Assembly (NCBI RefSeq): GCF_007859295.1
Contig: NZ_VOHB01000002.1
Coordinates: forward strand, 310,001-374,000
Source of the DNA: Planococcus sp. CPCC 101016
GTDB taxonomy: Bacteria > Bacillota > Bacilli > Bacillales_A > Planococcaceae
Reading direction: 5' to 3'
DNA length: 64,000 nucleotides
Shown: piece after piece, positions 52,213-61,593 of the stretch
Layout of the letters: each line of letters starts with the position of its first letter
Position numbering within the stretch: the stretch's first letter is position 1
Made by a program: the position numbers and the translations under genes
Notes under the pieces: generated by a model
What the model was told of the DNA's origin: nothing
Seen by the model: the letters and a program-made list of their open reading frames with translations, nothing else
The model's database searches: none

Positions 52213-53544
52213 ATGACTAATGAAAATACAATCCAAGAATTGATGGAATTAGATAAAAAGCACTTTTTACATCCTACTTCGCCAATTGGTCAACAACAAG
52301 AAAAAGGAGCCTCATTTATTTTTACCGAAGGGAAAGGCATTTATTTAACGGATATGAGCGGAAAAAAATTCATTGATGGCATGTCTTCGCTTTGGAATGT
52401 AAATATTGGTCACGGACGAGAGGAAATCAGTGAAGTAGCTGCTGCTCAAATGAAGAAGCTGGCTTTCAGCTCTTGCTTTGCAACGTTCAGCAACGAACCG
52501 GCAATCCGTTTGGCAGCAAAACTTGCAGAAATCGCACCAGGCAATTTATCGGCGACTTTCTTCACTTCAGGCGGCTCCGAAGCAAACGACACGGCATATA
52601 AACTTGCGCGCCATTACTGGGTACTGAAAGGGCAGCCGAATCGCCAGAAAATCATTTCGCGCACCAAGTCCTACCATGGCGTGTCAATGGGAGCAACAAG
52701 TGCCACAGGATTAAAGCCGTTTCGGGATTTTACAACATCCATCGCGCCTGACTTCCATTATGCCGAAAATTTTTCAGCTGAATCTTTGCGGGAAGTGATT
52801 GCGCGTGAAGGCGCCGATACTGTGGCGGCTTTTGTAGCAGAGCCTGTCCAAGGTGCTGGCGGTGTCCATATAGCTCCTGAAGGATACTTCAAGGAAGTTC
52901 GCAGCATCTGTGACGAGCATGGCATTTTGTTCATTACTGATGAGGTGATCACCGGATTCGGTCGCACGGGAACATACTTTGGAATTGAACATTATGACGT
53001 CGTACCCGACATGATGTGTTTTGCAAAAGGGGTTACGAGCGGTTATGCCCAATTGGGCGGCGTCATGATTTCTGAAACTCTCCATAAAGAATTTACAGAG
53101 CTTTCGACAGGAACACTACTGCACGGTTACACGTACAGCGGCCATGCAATGGCTTGTGCAGTTGCTTTGAAAAACATTGAAATTATTGAGCGTGAAAATT
53201 TAATCGGCAATTCTAAAGAGATGGGCAAAGTACTGCTTAAAGGATTTACCAAGCTTCAGCAGCAGCACGACATTATTGGTGGAGTAAGAACTCTTGGGTT
53301 GATCGGAGCAATTGAAGTGGTCAAAGACAAAGAGGCCAATGAAAGATTCGAGTCGCCTTTAGTACCGCAGCTTGTAATCGAGGCAGCCAAGAGAGGCTTG
53401 ATTTTCCGCTCGGTCGTATTCGATGGGCAGGATACACTTGTATTCGCTCCGCCACTAACCATTACTCAAGAAGAAGTGGAAGCCATGATCAGCATTATCC
53501 ATGAGACTTTTACGGCCGTTGAAAATAATCTTATAAAAGTATAA
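52213..53544 (+). CDS. Class III (omega) aminotransferase
   Basis: 443 residues. FTSGGSEANDTAYKLAR, AFVAEPVQGAGG, ITDEVITGFGRTG and the PLP lysine in MCFAKGVTSGYAQLGG are the class III signatures, and SLWNVNIGHG is typical of pyruvate-dependent omega-aminotransferases of the taurine or beta-alanine type. It moves an amino group from an amine to an oxo acid, leaving an aldehyde. The aldehyde dehydrogenase and alanine dehydrogenase genes follow, which suggests pyruvate as acceptor with alanine recycled. AGGGAGATG precedes the ATG. Confidence 0.9.
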   Translation: MTNENTIQELMELDKKHFLHPTSPIGQQQEKGASFIFTEGKGIYLTDMSGKKFIDGMSSLWNVNIGHGREEISEVAAAQMKKLAFSSCFATFSNEPAIRLAAKLAEIAPGNLSATFFTSGGSEANDTAYKLARHYWVLKGQPNRQKIISRTKSYHGVSMGATSATGLKPFRDFTTSIAPDFHYAENFSAESLREVIAREGADTVAAFVAEPVQGAGGVHIAPEGYFKEVRSICDEHGILFITDEVITGFGRTGTYFGIEHYDVVPDMMCFAKGVTSGYAQLGGVMISETLHKEFTELSTGTLLHGYTYSGHAMACAVALKNIEIIERENLIGNSKEMGKVLLKGFTKLQQQHDIIGGVRTLGLIGAIEVVKDKEANERFESPLVPQLVIEAAKRGLIFRSVVFDGQDTLVFAPPLTITQEEVEAMISIIHETFTAVENNLIKV

Positions 53545-53557
53545 GGGGGCAATGTGT

Positions 53558-55006
53558 ATGTCGCAGATTGAAGTAATCGCAGTAAAAAAACAGTTATTTA
53601 TAAACGGGGAATGGGTGGAGGCGAAAACGTATAAGCCTTTGTATTCTCCTTACAGCAATGAAGAAATTGCGCAAGTCGCTTCTGCAACAGCGGAAGATGT
53701 AGACCTGGCGATTGCCGCCGCCTTTAAGGCAACGGACACAATGGCGGAGATGCCTGCCCATGAACGCGCTGAAATTTTGGAAAATGTCGCGAAAATACTA
53801 GGAGAACGTGCAGATGAAGCGGCTGGCATTATTGCAAGGGAAGCGGCCAAGCCTATAAAGACAGCCCGCGCAGAAGTCGACCGGACGGTTGCGACATATA
53901 AGTTCGCAGCTGAAGAAGCAAAACGTATTCACGGGGAAACGATTCCGATGGATGCTGCTGCAGGGGGAGAGAACCGAATCGCCTATACGGTCCGGGAACC
54001 TTTAGGGGTAATTGGAGCCATTACGCCTTTCAACTTTCCAATGAACCTGGTTGCCCATAAAGTGGGGCCGGCAATTGCTTCCGGAAATACCGTCGTGCTG
54101 AAACCAGCGGGACAAACTCCTTTATCTTCCCTATTTTTAGCAGAAGTGTTTAAAGAAGCCGGATTGCCGGCCGGTGCATTGAATGTGGTCACGGGAAGCG
54201 GTGCGGTGATCGGTGAAGTATTAGTAAAAGATGACCGGGTAAAGAAAATCTCCTTCACCGGAAGCCCGGCTGTCGGTATAGGCATTCGCAATAAAGCTGG
54301 ATTGAAACGTGTAACCTTGGAGCTTGGTTCAAACGCAGCTGTCATTATTGATAAAGGAATCGATCTCGATAAAATTATCGCCCGCTGTGTGGCAGGAGCG
54401 TTTGCTTTTCAAGGACAAGTTTGCATCTCGCTGCAGCGGGCCTATATCCATGAAGATCTGTATGAAGAGTTTATTGAAAAAATGGTCGAAGCTACAAAAC
54501 GTCTGAAACTCGGCGATCCGCAGGATTCATCCACCGATGTCTCTGCGTTGATCAGCAAAAAAGATGTAGAACGTGCGCTTGCGTGGATTGAAGAAGCGAA
54601 GCAAGGCGGAGCAACAGTTGCGGCAGGAGGCAAGGCAGAAGGGAACATCCTTCATCCGACTATACTGACGGGGGTCGATGCGGAGCTGAAAGTGTCTTGC
54701 CAGGAAGTATTTGCACCGATCATTGTTATAAACAAAGTAGCGTCAGTAGAAGAAGCTATTAGCCAAGTGAATGATTCACGCTATGGTTTGCAGGCGGGAA
54801 TTTATACAGAAAACATCCATACAGCGTTGACGGCTACAAAGAAACTGCATGTTGGCGGCGTGATGGTCAATGATATTCCGACATTCCGTGTCGATCACAT
54901 GCCATACGGGGGAGTAAAGGAAAGCGGCGTTGGACGTGAAGGCGTCAAATACGCAATTGAAGAAATGACAGAACTCAAGCTCGTTGTCTTTAACCAAAAC
55001 TACTAA
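53558..55006 (+). CDS. Aldehyde dehydrogenase (lactaldehyde/phosphonoacetaldehyde-dehydrogenase-like group)
   Basis: 482 residues. [22 protein letters not shown] with the general-base Glu, and the nucleophilic Cys in [11 protein letters not shown] are intact; the CIS-QR context is typical of the PhnY/sulfolactaldehyde-dehydrogenase-like subgroup rather than classical betaine or acetaldehyde enzymes. It should oxidise the aldehyde made by the aminotransferase. The ATG at 53558 is eight bases past AGGGGGC; that at 53552 is too close. Exact substrate unknown. Confidence 0.85.
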   Translation: MSQIEVIAVKKQLFINGEWVEAKTYKPLYSPYSNEEIAQVASATAEDVDLAIAAAFKATDTMAEMPAHERAEILENVAKILGERADEAAGIIAREAAKPIKTARAEVDRTVATYKFAAEEAKRIHGETIPMDAAAGGENRIAYTVREPLGVIGAITPFNFPMNLVAHKVGPAIASGNTVVLKPAGQTPLSSLFLAEVFKEAGLPAGALNVVTGSGAVIGEVLVKDDRVKKISFTGSPAVGIGIRNKAGLKRVTLELGSNAAVIIDKGIDLDKIIARCVAGAFAFQGQVCISLQRAYIHEDLYEEFIEKMVEATKRLKLGDPQDSSTDVSALISKKDVERALAWIEEAKQGGATVAAGGKAEGNILHPTILTGVDAELKVSCQEVFAPIIVINKVASVEEAISQVNDSRYGLQAGIYTENIHTALTATKKLHVGGVMVNDIPTFRVDHMPYGGVKESGVGREGVKYAIEEMTELKLVVFNQNY

Positions 55007-55022
55007 ATTAGGGGTGAACAGG

Positions 55023-56156
55023 ATGATTATTGGCATACCGAAAGAAATTAAAAACAACGAAAACCGTGTCGGAACGACACCTGCAGGAGTAACAGCATTT
55101 AAAAATAATGGTCATGAAGTCTGGATTCAAACGAATGCCGGAGCAGGCAGCGGTTTTACCGATGAGGAATACCAAGCTGCTGGTGCGAAAATTGTCAGCA
55201 CGGCAGAAGAGGCATGGTCAGCGGAAATGGTGATCAAAGTAAAAGAGCCGGTGGCTGAGGAATATCGCAATTTCCGCGAAGGCCAGATTCTCTATACCTA
55301 TCTGCACTTAGCACCAGAACCGGAATTGACCAAAGCGCTTGTCGACAAGAAAGTGACAGCTATCGCTTATGAGACGATTCAACTTGATAACGGGGCACTT
55401 CCGCTTCTGACGCCGATGAGTGAAGTTGCGGGACGGATGTCAGTTCAAATCGGTGCGCAATTCCTGGAGAATCCAAAAGGAGGAAGAGGCGTCCTGTTAG
55501 GCGGCGTTCCTGGAGTGGCTCCCGGCAATGTAGTCATCATCGGGGGCGGCATCGTTGGAACCAATGCTGCAAAAATGGCCGTCGGGCTAGGGGCGAACGT
55601 AACGATTCTTGATGTCAACATGGACCGGCTGCGCCAGCTTGATGACCAATTCAATGGACGGTTGAAGACTTTGGCTTCAAACAGCTTGAACATTGCCAAT
55701 GCCGTAAAAGAAGCCGATTTATTGGTAGGGGCCGTTTTGATTCCAGGTGCCCGCGCGCCGATGCTTGTCACCGAGGAAATGGTCAAAACCATGCAGCCGG
55801 GAGCCGTTATTGTGGATGTGGCAATCGATCAGGGCGGTTCCATTGAAACGGTTGATCATATTACGACGCACAGCAATCCAACCTATGTGAAACACGAAGT
55901 ACTGCACTATTCTGTAGCCAATATGCCAGGGGCAGTGGCTCGTACTTCTACCCTAGCTTTGACGAATGCAACAATCCCTTACGGTGTGCAAATTGCCAAT
56001 AAAGGCTATAAACAAGCAGCATTGGACAATCAAGCAATTGCCAAAGGAATCAATGTGGTTGATGGGAAAGTCACTTATAAGGCAGTAGCTGAAGCACATA
56101 ATTATCCGTACACTGAAGTAGAGAAAAATCTGATGGCGACTGTAGCTGCAGTTTAA
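55023..56156 (+). CDS. ald: Alanine dehydrogenase
   Basis: 377 residues, full length. [17 protein letters not shown], the [14 protein letters not shown] block with its catalytic His, [21 protein letters not shown] (landmarks within about 168-190) and [19 protein letters not shown] match Bacillus Ald. It oxidises L-alanine to pyruvate and ammonium with NAD. AGGGGTGAACAGG precedes the ATG. It lies 16 bases after the aldehyde dehydrogenase and would regenerate pyruvate for the aminotransferase. Confidence 0.95.
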   Translation: MIIGIPKEIKNNENRVGTTPAGVTAFKNNGHEVWIQTNAGAGSGFTDEEYQAAGAKIVSTAEEAWSAEMVIKVKEPVAEEYRNFREGQILYTYLHLAPEPELTKALVDKKVTAIAYETIQLDNGALPLLTPMSEVAGRMSVQIGAQFLENPKGGRGVLLGGVPGVAPGNVVIIGGGIVGTNAAKMAVGLGANVTILDVNMDRLRQLDDQFNGRLKTLASNSLNIANAVKEADLLVGAVLIPGARAPMLVTEEMVKTMQPGAVIVDVAIDQGGSIETVDHITTHSNPTYVKHEVLHYSVANMPGAVARTSTLALTNATIPYGVQIANKGYKQAALDNQAIAKGINVVDGKVTYKAVAEAHNYPYTEVEKNLMATVAAV

Positions 56157-56225
56157 TACGGATTGGATTTCGTAAAGCCGCCTTTAACAGCTGGGGTGGC
56201 ACCAAAAATTAATCCGGACAAATAG

Positions 56226-56262
56226 AAAACAGACAATTCCTTTGAGGATTGTCTGTTTTAGC
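56226..56262 (+). terminator. Rho-independent terminator after ald
   Basis: AAAACAGACAAT and ATTGTCTGTTTT form the stem around a short loop, with a T-run. Confidence 0.85.
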
Positions 56263-56444
56263 ATTGGAAATGCAAAATCAAAAACGTGTAGGTTTCATCA
56301 GGTGTAAGATAAAAATGAATAGCCTATGCTTTTTTTCCTTGTTTAACATACAACAAAGTGATTTTAAAACATATATTTAATAATTTTAAGTAAAAGTTGC
56401 TGATGTATATTATTATAAAATTAACAATATTTTATAAGGAGTTG

Positions 56445-57800
56445 ATGACATTGCAACTAGAAGTCAGCATCAAGCAAAACCTAGCCTTAAAAATGTCACA
56501 GGAAATGCAGCAATCGCTGCAAGTTTTACAGATGTCGGCAGTGGAATTACAAGCCTGCTTAGCAGAGAAAGTGTCAGAAAATCCTTTATTGAATATTGAG
56601 TATCAAGATTACCAAGTCGACTTCAAAAAGATTGAAAAGATGGTTTTACTAAAAAATCAGCCGGCTTCAAGCAATTCAACTAAAGGAAAAACCGAAGGTT
56701 ATTTAGATGCGAAGAGACCATTGAATCCTGAAATTAATGATATCGAAACATACTTAGTGGAACAAATCCCTTTTAATACTTGTTTGAGCTGCACCGAAAA
56801 AAAGATGCTGCTCTATTACATCAATAATTTAAATGAATCCGGCTACATGGATATTTCTATAGAAGATGCAGCAGAAAGCTTCGGAGTCGAGAGAGAGACG
56901 GCAGAAGATGTACTGCAGTTGCTTCAAACGTTCGAGCCAGCTGGGATTGGCGCCAGAAATCTGAAAGAATGCTTGTTGATTCAGATTGCGCAGACCCATT
57001 CAGCATCCAGTTTGCCTTATCGAATCGTTGATCAATATTTAAACGATTTGGCAGAAGGTGCTTTGAAAAAAATAGCGGGCGCTTGCGGAGAATCTAAAAC
57101 GGAAATCCAGAATGCTGTGGATTACATCAGATCCCTTAAACCGAAACCGTTGCAGGAGCTGGTCCATGAGGCAGTTGAATACATCATTCCGGATATCATC
57201 GTCAATGAAGTGGAAGGGGAATGGATTGTCAGCATCAACAGACGTCATATTCCGTCTGTGTCTATCAGTGACTATTACTCGCAAATGATAAAAGAGTGTG
57301 ACATTCAAACAAAGGAATACTTAAAAGCGAATTTAAAAGATGCCAGCATATTAATCCAAGGCTTGGAACAACGGGATAAAACCTTGTATCGATTAGCCAG
57401 GTTACTAGTAGAAGTGCAATCGAGCTTTTTCGAAAAAGGAAAAGCGGGTCTTAAACCCATGCGGCTAAAAGATGCAGCAGAGCTGCTTGAAGTACACGAA
57501 TCCACTATCAGCAGAGCGGTCAAAAACAAATATATTCAAACACCATGTGGAATTTTCAGCATCCAAACGCTTTTTGCCAAAGGTTTAGTGAATAAGGAAG
57601 GCGAAATGGAATCCACAGCTCAGATTAAGGCAAAGATAAAAGAGATTATACAGTCTGAAGATCGCAAAAAGCCATATTCTGACCAAAATCTTGTGGCTCT
57701 GCTGCAAAAAGAAAATATTCAAATATCCAGAAGAACCGTAGCGAAATACAGGGAAGAATTATTGATCAGCAACTCAGCGAAGAGAATCCGTTACGGTTGA
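56445..57800 (+). CDS. rpoN: RNA polymerase sigma-54 factor
   Basis: 451 residues. The Gln-rich region I (LALKMSQEMQQSLQVLQMSAVEL) binds the activator, a core-binding region follows, and the helix-turn-helix (VHESTISRAVKNKYIQTPCGIFSI) and RpoN box (ISRRTVAKYREEL) are intact. It directs RNA polymerase to -24/-12 promoters. The start is either the ATG at 56445 (AAGGAG only three bases away) or the TTG at 56451 (nine bases). It lies between two activators and two sigma-54 operons, unlike sigL in B. subtilis. Its own promoter is not obvious. Confidence 0.95.
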   Translation: MTLQLEVSIKQNLALKMSQEMQQSLQVLQMSAVELQACLAEKVSENPLLNIEYQDYQVDFKKIEKMVLLKNQPASSNSTKGKTEGYLDAKRPLNPEINDIETYLVEQIPFNTCLSCTEKKMLLYYINNLNESGYMDISIEDAAESFGVERETAEDVLQLLQTFEPAGIGARNLKECLLIQIAQTHSASSLPYRIVDQYLNDLAEGALKKIAGACGESKTEIQNAVDYIRSLKPKPLQELVHEAVEYIIPDIIVNEVEGEWIVSINRRHIPSVSISDYYSQMIKECDIQTKEYLKANLKDASILIQGLEQRDKTLYRLARLLVEVQSSFFEKGKAGLKPMRLKDAAELLEVHESTISRAVKNKYIQTPCGIFSIQTLFAKGLVNKEGEMESTAQIKAKIKEIIQSEDRKKPYSDQNLVALLQKENIQISRRTVAKYREELLISNSAKRIRYG

Positions 57801-57827
57801 GCCTGGCGATTTGGATAAATTCAAACC

Positions 57828-57886
57828 AAAAGAAGGCAAAAGATTGATGAGTGGAAATTCATTAGTCTTCTGTCTTCTTTTTTTAG
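57828..57886 (+). terminator. Rho-independent terminator after rpoN
   Basis: A long stem with several G-U pairs (AAAGAAGGCAAAAGATT against AGTCTTCTGTCTTCTTT) and a seven-T tail. Confidence 0.8.
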
Positions 57887-57909
57887 AATGCCTTTGTTTA
57901 ATTGAGAGT

Positions 57910-59703
57910 TCAAAGGGTGATGTTTAATTGCTTGCTGAGCCGCTGCAATTCGCTGTTGACATATTCTTCACTATAATCAAAACCGATGATGGCAATGATA
58001 TGGCCATTTTCATCGTAAAGGGGGGCGATGCTGCTCTTCCAAATCCCGTATTCATCTTCGTATAAAGGCGTAACGCCACTCTTTCCTTTGAATGCTTCGT
58101 AAATAACTTTCATCACTTCAGGCGGTCCGATATATTCTTCGCCAGGGTTAATGACGAAATCATCCGAAGCGGCAACGTGCATAACCTTTCCATCGGCTTG
58201 CATCTGAAAAACAAATACCCATTTGATTCCGCCTTCTTGCTGGTGTATGGCAGTGAACTTTTGGGAAAGAGGAGCTCGCAACGCAGCATTGCTCGTGTCT
58301 TTTACGGCGTTTCTCACTTCTTCAGGAGAAATGGCCACTGCTGTGACGATGGTGATGGATCGTAAATGTTTGTTTAATTGTTCTTCTAAAATCCGGCGTT
58401 TACTGAGCTGGCTGTTTCCGCTCTTTTGCATATCCCTAATTTTTTTATATTTTCTGCTCATTGTCGGTTGACTGATTCCAAGAATATTTGAAGCCAATTT
58501 TACAGATTTGTATTGTTCCATCGCCATTGTGATCAATTCCTCTTCTACCATTTCTACGGCTTCTTGCAGCGGCATCAATTGGTTGATCATGGGACTGGAT
58601 ACCCGGGATGGAATTGTTGGAGGGATGATCTGTTCTATCAATGAACTGGTAATAATGGATGTATTGGAAAGAACCATAAGGCGGTCTACTGTATTTTCCA
58701 ATTCTCGAATATTCCCGTGCCACGGCTGTAAGCATAGATAATCCAATGCATCTGGAGAAAAACTGACTTGTTTATGATAACGGACGTTAAGTTTTTGGAT
58801 GAAGTGCTGGACAAGAGAAGGAATTTCTTCGACCCGATCACGTAAGGGCGGAATCATTATCGGCACTACATTTAATCGGTAATAGAGATCTGCCCGAAAT
58901 TCTCCCTTTGCTACAGCTTCTTCAAGGGGTTTATTGGTAGCTGCAACGACTTGTATATCTACTGGATAGGACTTGCTGCTGCCGATAGGCGTAATTACCC
59001 GTTCTTCAAGCGCCCTTAAAATCTTGACCTGGAGCGACAGAGGCAGTTCAGCAACTTCATCCAGAAATAAGATTCCTGTATGGGCTTGGCGAAATTTCCC
59101 TTCGACTCCGCCTTTTTTGGCTCCTGTAAAGGCCCCGTCGACAAATCCGAATAATTCACTTTCCAACAAATTCTCTGGGATGGCTCCGCAGTTAATGGAA
59201 ACGAATGGTTTGTCAGAGCGGCTGCCTATTTGATGAATTGTTTTTGCCGCCATTTCTTTGCCGACTCCTGATTCCCCGAGCAACAGAACGGTCACTCCAA
59301 CTGCTGCTACTTTTTTCAATTTAGAAGCAACTTCTTCCATTGGCTGGCTGTTGACGATAAAGGAGGATGTAAAATCAGTACGCTCATGATTTTCTGCTTC
59401 TATATAAGGGGGGATGAGGTGGGTGTAGGCAAAGTAAAAATGATTTTTTTCTTTAAAAACAGTTGTCAGGACATCAATCCCCATCCATGTGGTCTGCCGA
59501 TAAACTTGTTTCTTAAAATCTTTATTTAATTGAGAGTAGATTCCTTCGGTAAACAATTTGGTCTCCAACTCTTCTATATTCTTATATCTGGATATATTAG
59601 CGAACAAAGGGTCATCATTTCCATCCGTGGAACAGACAATACCCTCATCAGTGGTCACAATCAAGTAATCATAAAGGTGAAGTAAAATAGATTTCCATTC
59701 CAT
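57910..59703 (-). CDS. Sigma-54-dependent activator with C-terminal sensor-like domain
   Basis: 597 residues from the ATG at 59703 (GGAG eight bases upstream; the ATG at 59709 is too close). N-terminal domain (about 1-110), AAA+ (about 120-360) with GESGVGKE Walker A, LFLDEVAEL Walker B and a complete GAFTGA loop, then HTH (about 395-422, LASNILGISQPTMSRKY). About 165 further residues follow, with AVAISPEEVRNAVKDTS, WVFVFQMQADGKVMHVAASDDF and IIAIIGFDYSEEYV, resembling a PAS/cache-like sensor. Activators normally end at the HTH, so this order is odd. It is divergent from the permease/N-demethylase operon. Confidence 0.85.
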   Translation of the reverse strand: MEWKSILLHLYDYLIVTTDEGIVCSTDGNDDPLFANISRYKNIEELETKLFTEGIYSQLNKDFKKQVYRQTTWMGIDVLTTVFKEKNHFYFAYTHLIPPYIEAENHERTDFTSSFIVNSQPMEEVASKLKKVAAVGVTVLLLGESGVGKEMAAKTIHQIGSRSDKPFVSINCGAIPENLLESELFGFVDGAFTGAKKGGVEGKFRQAHTGILFLDEVAELPLSLQVKILRALEERVITPIGSSKSYPVDIQVVAATNKPLEEAVAKGEFRADLYYRLNVVPIMIPPLRDRVEEIPSLVQHFIQKLNVRYHKQVSFSPDALDYLCLQPWHGNIRELENTVDRLMVLSNTSIITSSLIEQIIPPTIPSRVSSPMINQLMPLQEAVEMVEEELITMAMEQYKSVKLASNILGISQPTMSRKYKKIRDMQKSGNSQLSKRRILEEQLNKHLRSITIVTAVAISPEEVRNAVKDTSNAALRAPLSQKFTAIHQQEGGIKWVFVFQMQADGKVMHVAASDDFVINPGEEYIGPPEVMKVIYEAFKGKSGVTPLYEDEYGIWKSSIAPLYDENGHIIAIIGFDYSEEYVNSELQRLSKQLNITL

Positions 59704-59725
59704 ATGCATTGCTCCTATTCGATAT

Positions 59726-59756
59726 TTCAGAATTGAATAATAATTTCATTTTTGAA
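59726..59756. promoter_or_regulatory. Paired dyads before the N-demethylase operon
   Basis: TTCA-N4-TGAA occurs twice, at 59726-59737 and 59745-59756, 19 bp apart, 53-83 bp before the -24 element. They are likely enhancer sites for the adjacent activator. Confidence 0.6.
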
Positions 59757-59808
59757 TTCCATCACATAGAACCCAATGTGAAAACAGTTATTTAAAGCGC
59801 TTTCATAG

Positions 59809-59825
59809 TTGGCACGCTTCTTGCT
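59809..59825 (+). promoter_or_regulatory. Sigma-54 (-24/-12) promoter of the permease/N-demethylase operon
   Basis: TTGGCAC-GCTTC-TTGCT, an exact match to the consensus and the same as the promoter at 52147 outside the spacer. Confidence 0.9.
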
Positions 59826-59872
59826 ATATAATCTATATACGTTTGAAAATTTTGAAAAATGGAGGGATACCA

Positions 59873-60073
59873 ATGAACGAACTGAGTAAATACGAGCAAA
59901 ATCTTCAATCTGACGACCCATTTATTCGAGGCATGTATGAAGACTTAGAAAAAAGAATCCAAGATTACGAACATAGCGAAAATGACAGAACTGAACAGGT
60001 CCAGTGGAAAGATACTATCGGTGTATTAACGGTAATGAGCCTGATCATCATCTTTTTTGCCGCTACAGTCATA
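59873..60073 (+). CDS. Small single-pass membrane protein
   Basis: 67 residues. An acidic soluble part (about 1-44, with FIRGMYEDLEKRIQDYEH) precedes one C-terminal membrane helix (VLTVMSLIIIFFAATVI). GGAGGGAT lies before the ATG at 59873. It is the first gene after the sigma-54 promoter and lies 70 bases before the permease, so it may be an accessory subunit. I recognise no family. Its end is given to the last sense codon area; the TAA follows directly. Confidence 0.7.
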
Positions 60074-60146
60074 TAAAGCTTAGAATACCACGCAAAAAGT
60101 ATTTTACCAATACTAGAAAATGACAACTGATAAAGGAGTGAATTCA

Positions 60147-61592
60147 ATGCCAAAACAAACATCGGCTGTAACAAATGACGTTGCTTTCGGATTTTTGCCC
60201 ACCGACAAAAAAGGACGGATCTTCAGTTTCTGGGATTTAATACTCGTGCAAGTAGTTATCGGGTTATCAGCTTTTGGACTTCTGACTGGCGCTTATACAG
60301 GGAGCATGCTTGGGTCATCAGAATCCTTGGCAGCCGTACTCTTCGGAAATGCGTTTCCCATGTTTTTAATCGCTCCGATCATCTTATTCTTTGCCAGGTA
60401 TGGCATTGATACATTCATCGGTTTTCGCAGTTCTCTAGGCTATAAAGGAGCTCAAGCTTTTTTCTTCATCTTTTTGGCTTTGACTCTTGGCTACATAGCA
60501 ATTGCTTTATTCATGGCCGGCGAGGCTTTAGTAGAAGTAGCTGTATGGCTTGGATTGCCTGCTCTTTTTACCAGCCCCGGAACAGGAACACCGTTTTTTG
60601 CAATATTCTTGTTCGCGCTTGCTTTTCTCGTGACGGTGCGCGGACCAGCAGCCATCCGGAAATTTAATCTTTTTGCGGTTCCGGCTTTCATTATTTTTTT
60701 AGTGGGGCTTTTAGGAATCATTGTGTTTGGGCAACATATTCCGGCATTATCTTCTTTGCTTCCGGCAGAACCGTTTGAAACAAACTCTCGCTCACTGGCA
60801 ATCGCTCTTGAGATTAACATCGGATTAGGATTTTCATGGCTGCCTTATCTGGGGCAGTACAGCAGGCTTGCTAAAAAAGAAAGCAGCGCATTCAAAGCCG
60901 GCTTCTACAGTTACGGCGTTATCGTTGCTTTAGCGGCGATCGTTGGAGCGCTTGCGACATTAATCGCTGGTTCACTGGCTCCTGCAAGTTGGATGATGGC
61001 AATTGCGGGGACGTACGGGGGACTGATTGGCTTGCTATTGCTCACAGTGGCCAACTTAGGGGCAGCGATTTTCCTTATGTATTCACAAGCAGTCAGCTTT
61101 AAAACCTTATTCCCGAAAAGAACCTGGTTATTTTCAATGGGGACGACGATTCCCGCGGTTTTGCTGTTGTTAAGTGCTACATTCTACAACGCTTTTGGGT
61201 CTTTCATTGCTGTTGTTTCGTTTATCATGGCAAGCCTTGGAGGAATTATTATCGCAGATTACTTTTTTGTTAAAAAACAAAAGATCTCTCTGAGACATCT
61301 CTACGATACACAGGGAGCATATACGTATTGGAAGGGAATAAACCCATCTGCCCTTGTCGCGATCGGAGTCAGTATTCTGGTTTACTGGGGATTGTATAAT
61401 CCGCTGACGTTCAACTCGAGCAATCTGTTTCTATACATGTCAGCAGGCATCCCGACCTACTTTGCTGCATTGATATCTTATTATGTGTCAGCCAAATATA
61501 TTTTTAAATACGAAGTCGATCAGGCCGGCAGCCGCATTGTCCAAGAGTCTAAAGAACCGGCAGCTGCCTTAATCTCGAAAGGGGAAATTTAA
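60147..61592 (+). CDS. NCS1-type (purine-cytosine permease-like) transporter
   Basis: 481 residues with about twelve membrane segments. FSFWDLILVQVVIGLSAFGLLTGAY near the N-terminus, FIGFRSSLGYKGAQ, VRGPAAIRKFN and SWLPYLGQYSR are typical of the NCS1/purine-cytosine permease group, which imports nucleobases and related N-rings or amines with a cation. AAAGGAGTG precedes the ATG at 60147. Its stop is one base before the N-demethylase gene, so it most likely imports that enzyme's substrate. Confidence 0.85.
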   Translation: MPKQTSAVTNDVAFGFLPTDKKGRIFSFWDLILVQVVIGLSAFGLLTGAYTGSMLGSSESLAAVLFGNAFPMFLIAPIILFFARYGIDTFIGFRSSLGYKGAQAFFFIFLALTLGYIAIALFMAGEALVEVAVWLGLPALFTSPGTGTPFFAIFLFALAFLVTVRGPAAIRKFNLFAVPAFIIFLVGLLGIIVFGQHIPALSSLLPAEPFETNSRSLAIALEINIGLGFSWLPYLGQYSRLAKKESSAFKAGFYSYGVIVALAAIVGALATLIAGSLAPASWMMAIAGTYGGLIGLLLLTVANLGAAIFLMYSQAVSFKTLFPKRTWLFSMGTTIPAVLLLLSATFYNAFGSFIAVVSFIMASLGGIIIADYFFVKKQKISLRHLYDTQGAYTYWKGINPSALVAIGVSILVYWGLYNPLTFNSSNLFLYMSAGIPTYFAALISYYVSAKYIFKYEVDQAGSRIVQESKEPAAALISKGEI

Positions 61593-61593
61593 T

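Noticed and set aside
56193-56203. GGGGTGGCACC, resembling the T-box core, followed by a hairpin at 56226
   Set aside because: It lies only 37 bases after the ald stop, too short for a T-box stem I, the GCG end of the core is missing, and the next gene is rpoN. Treated as chance or remnant.
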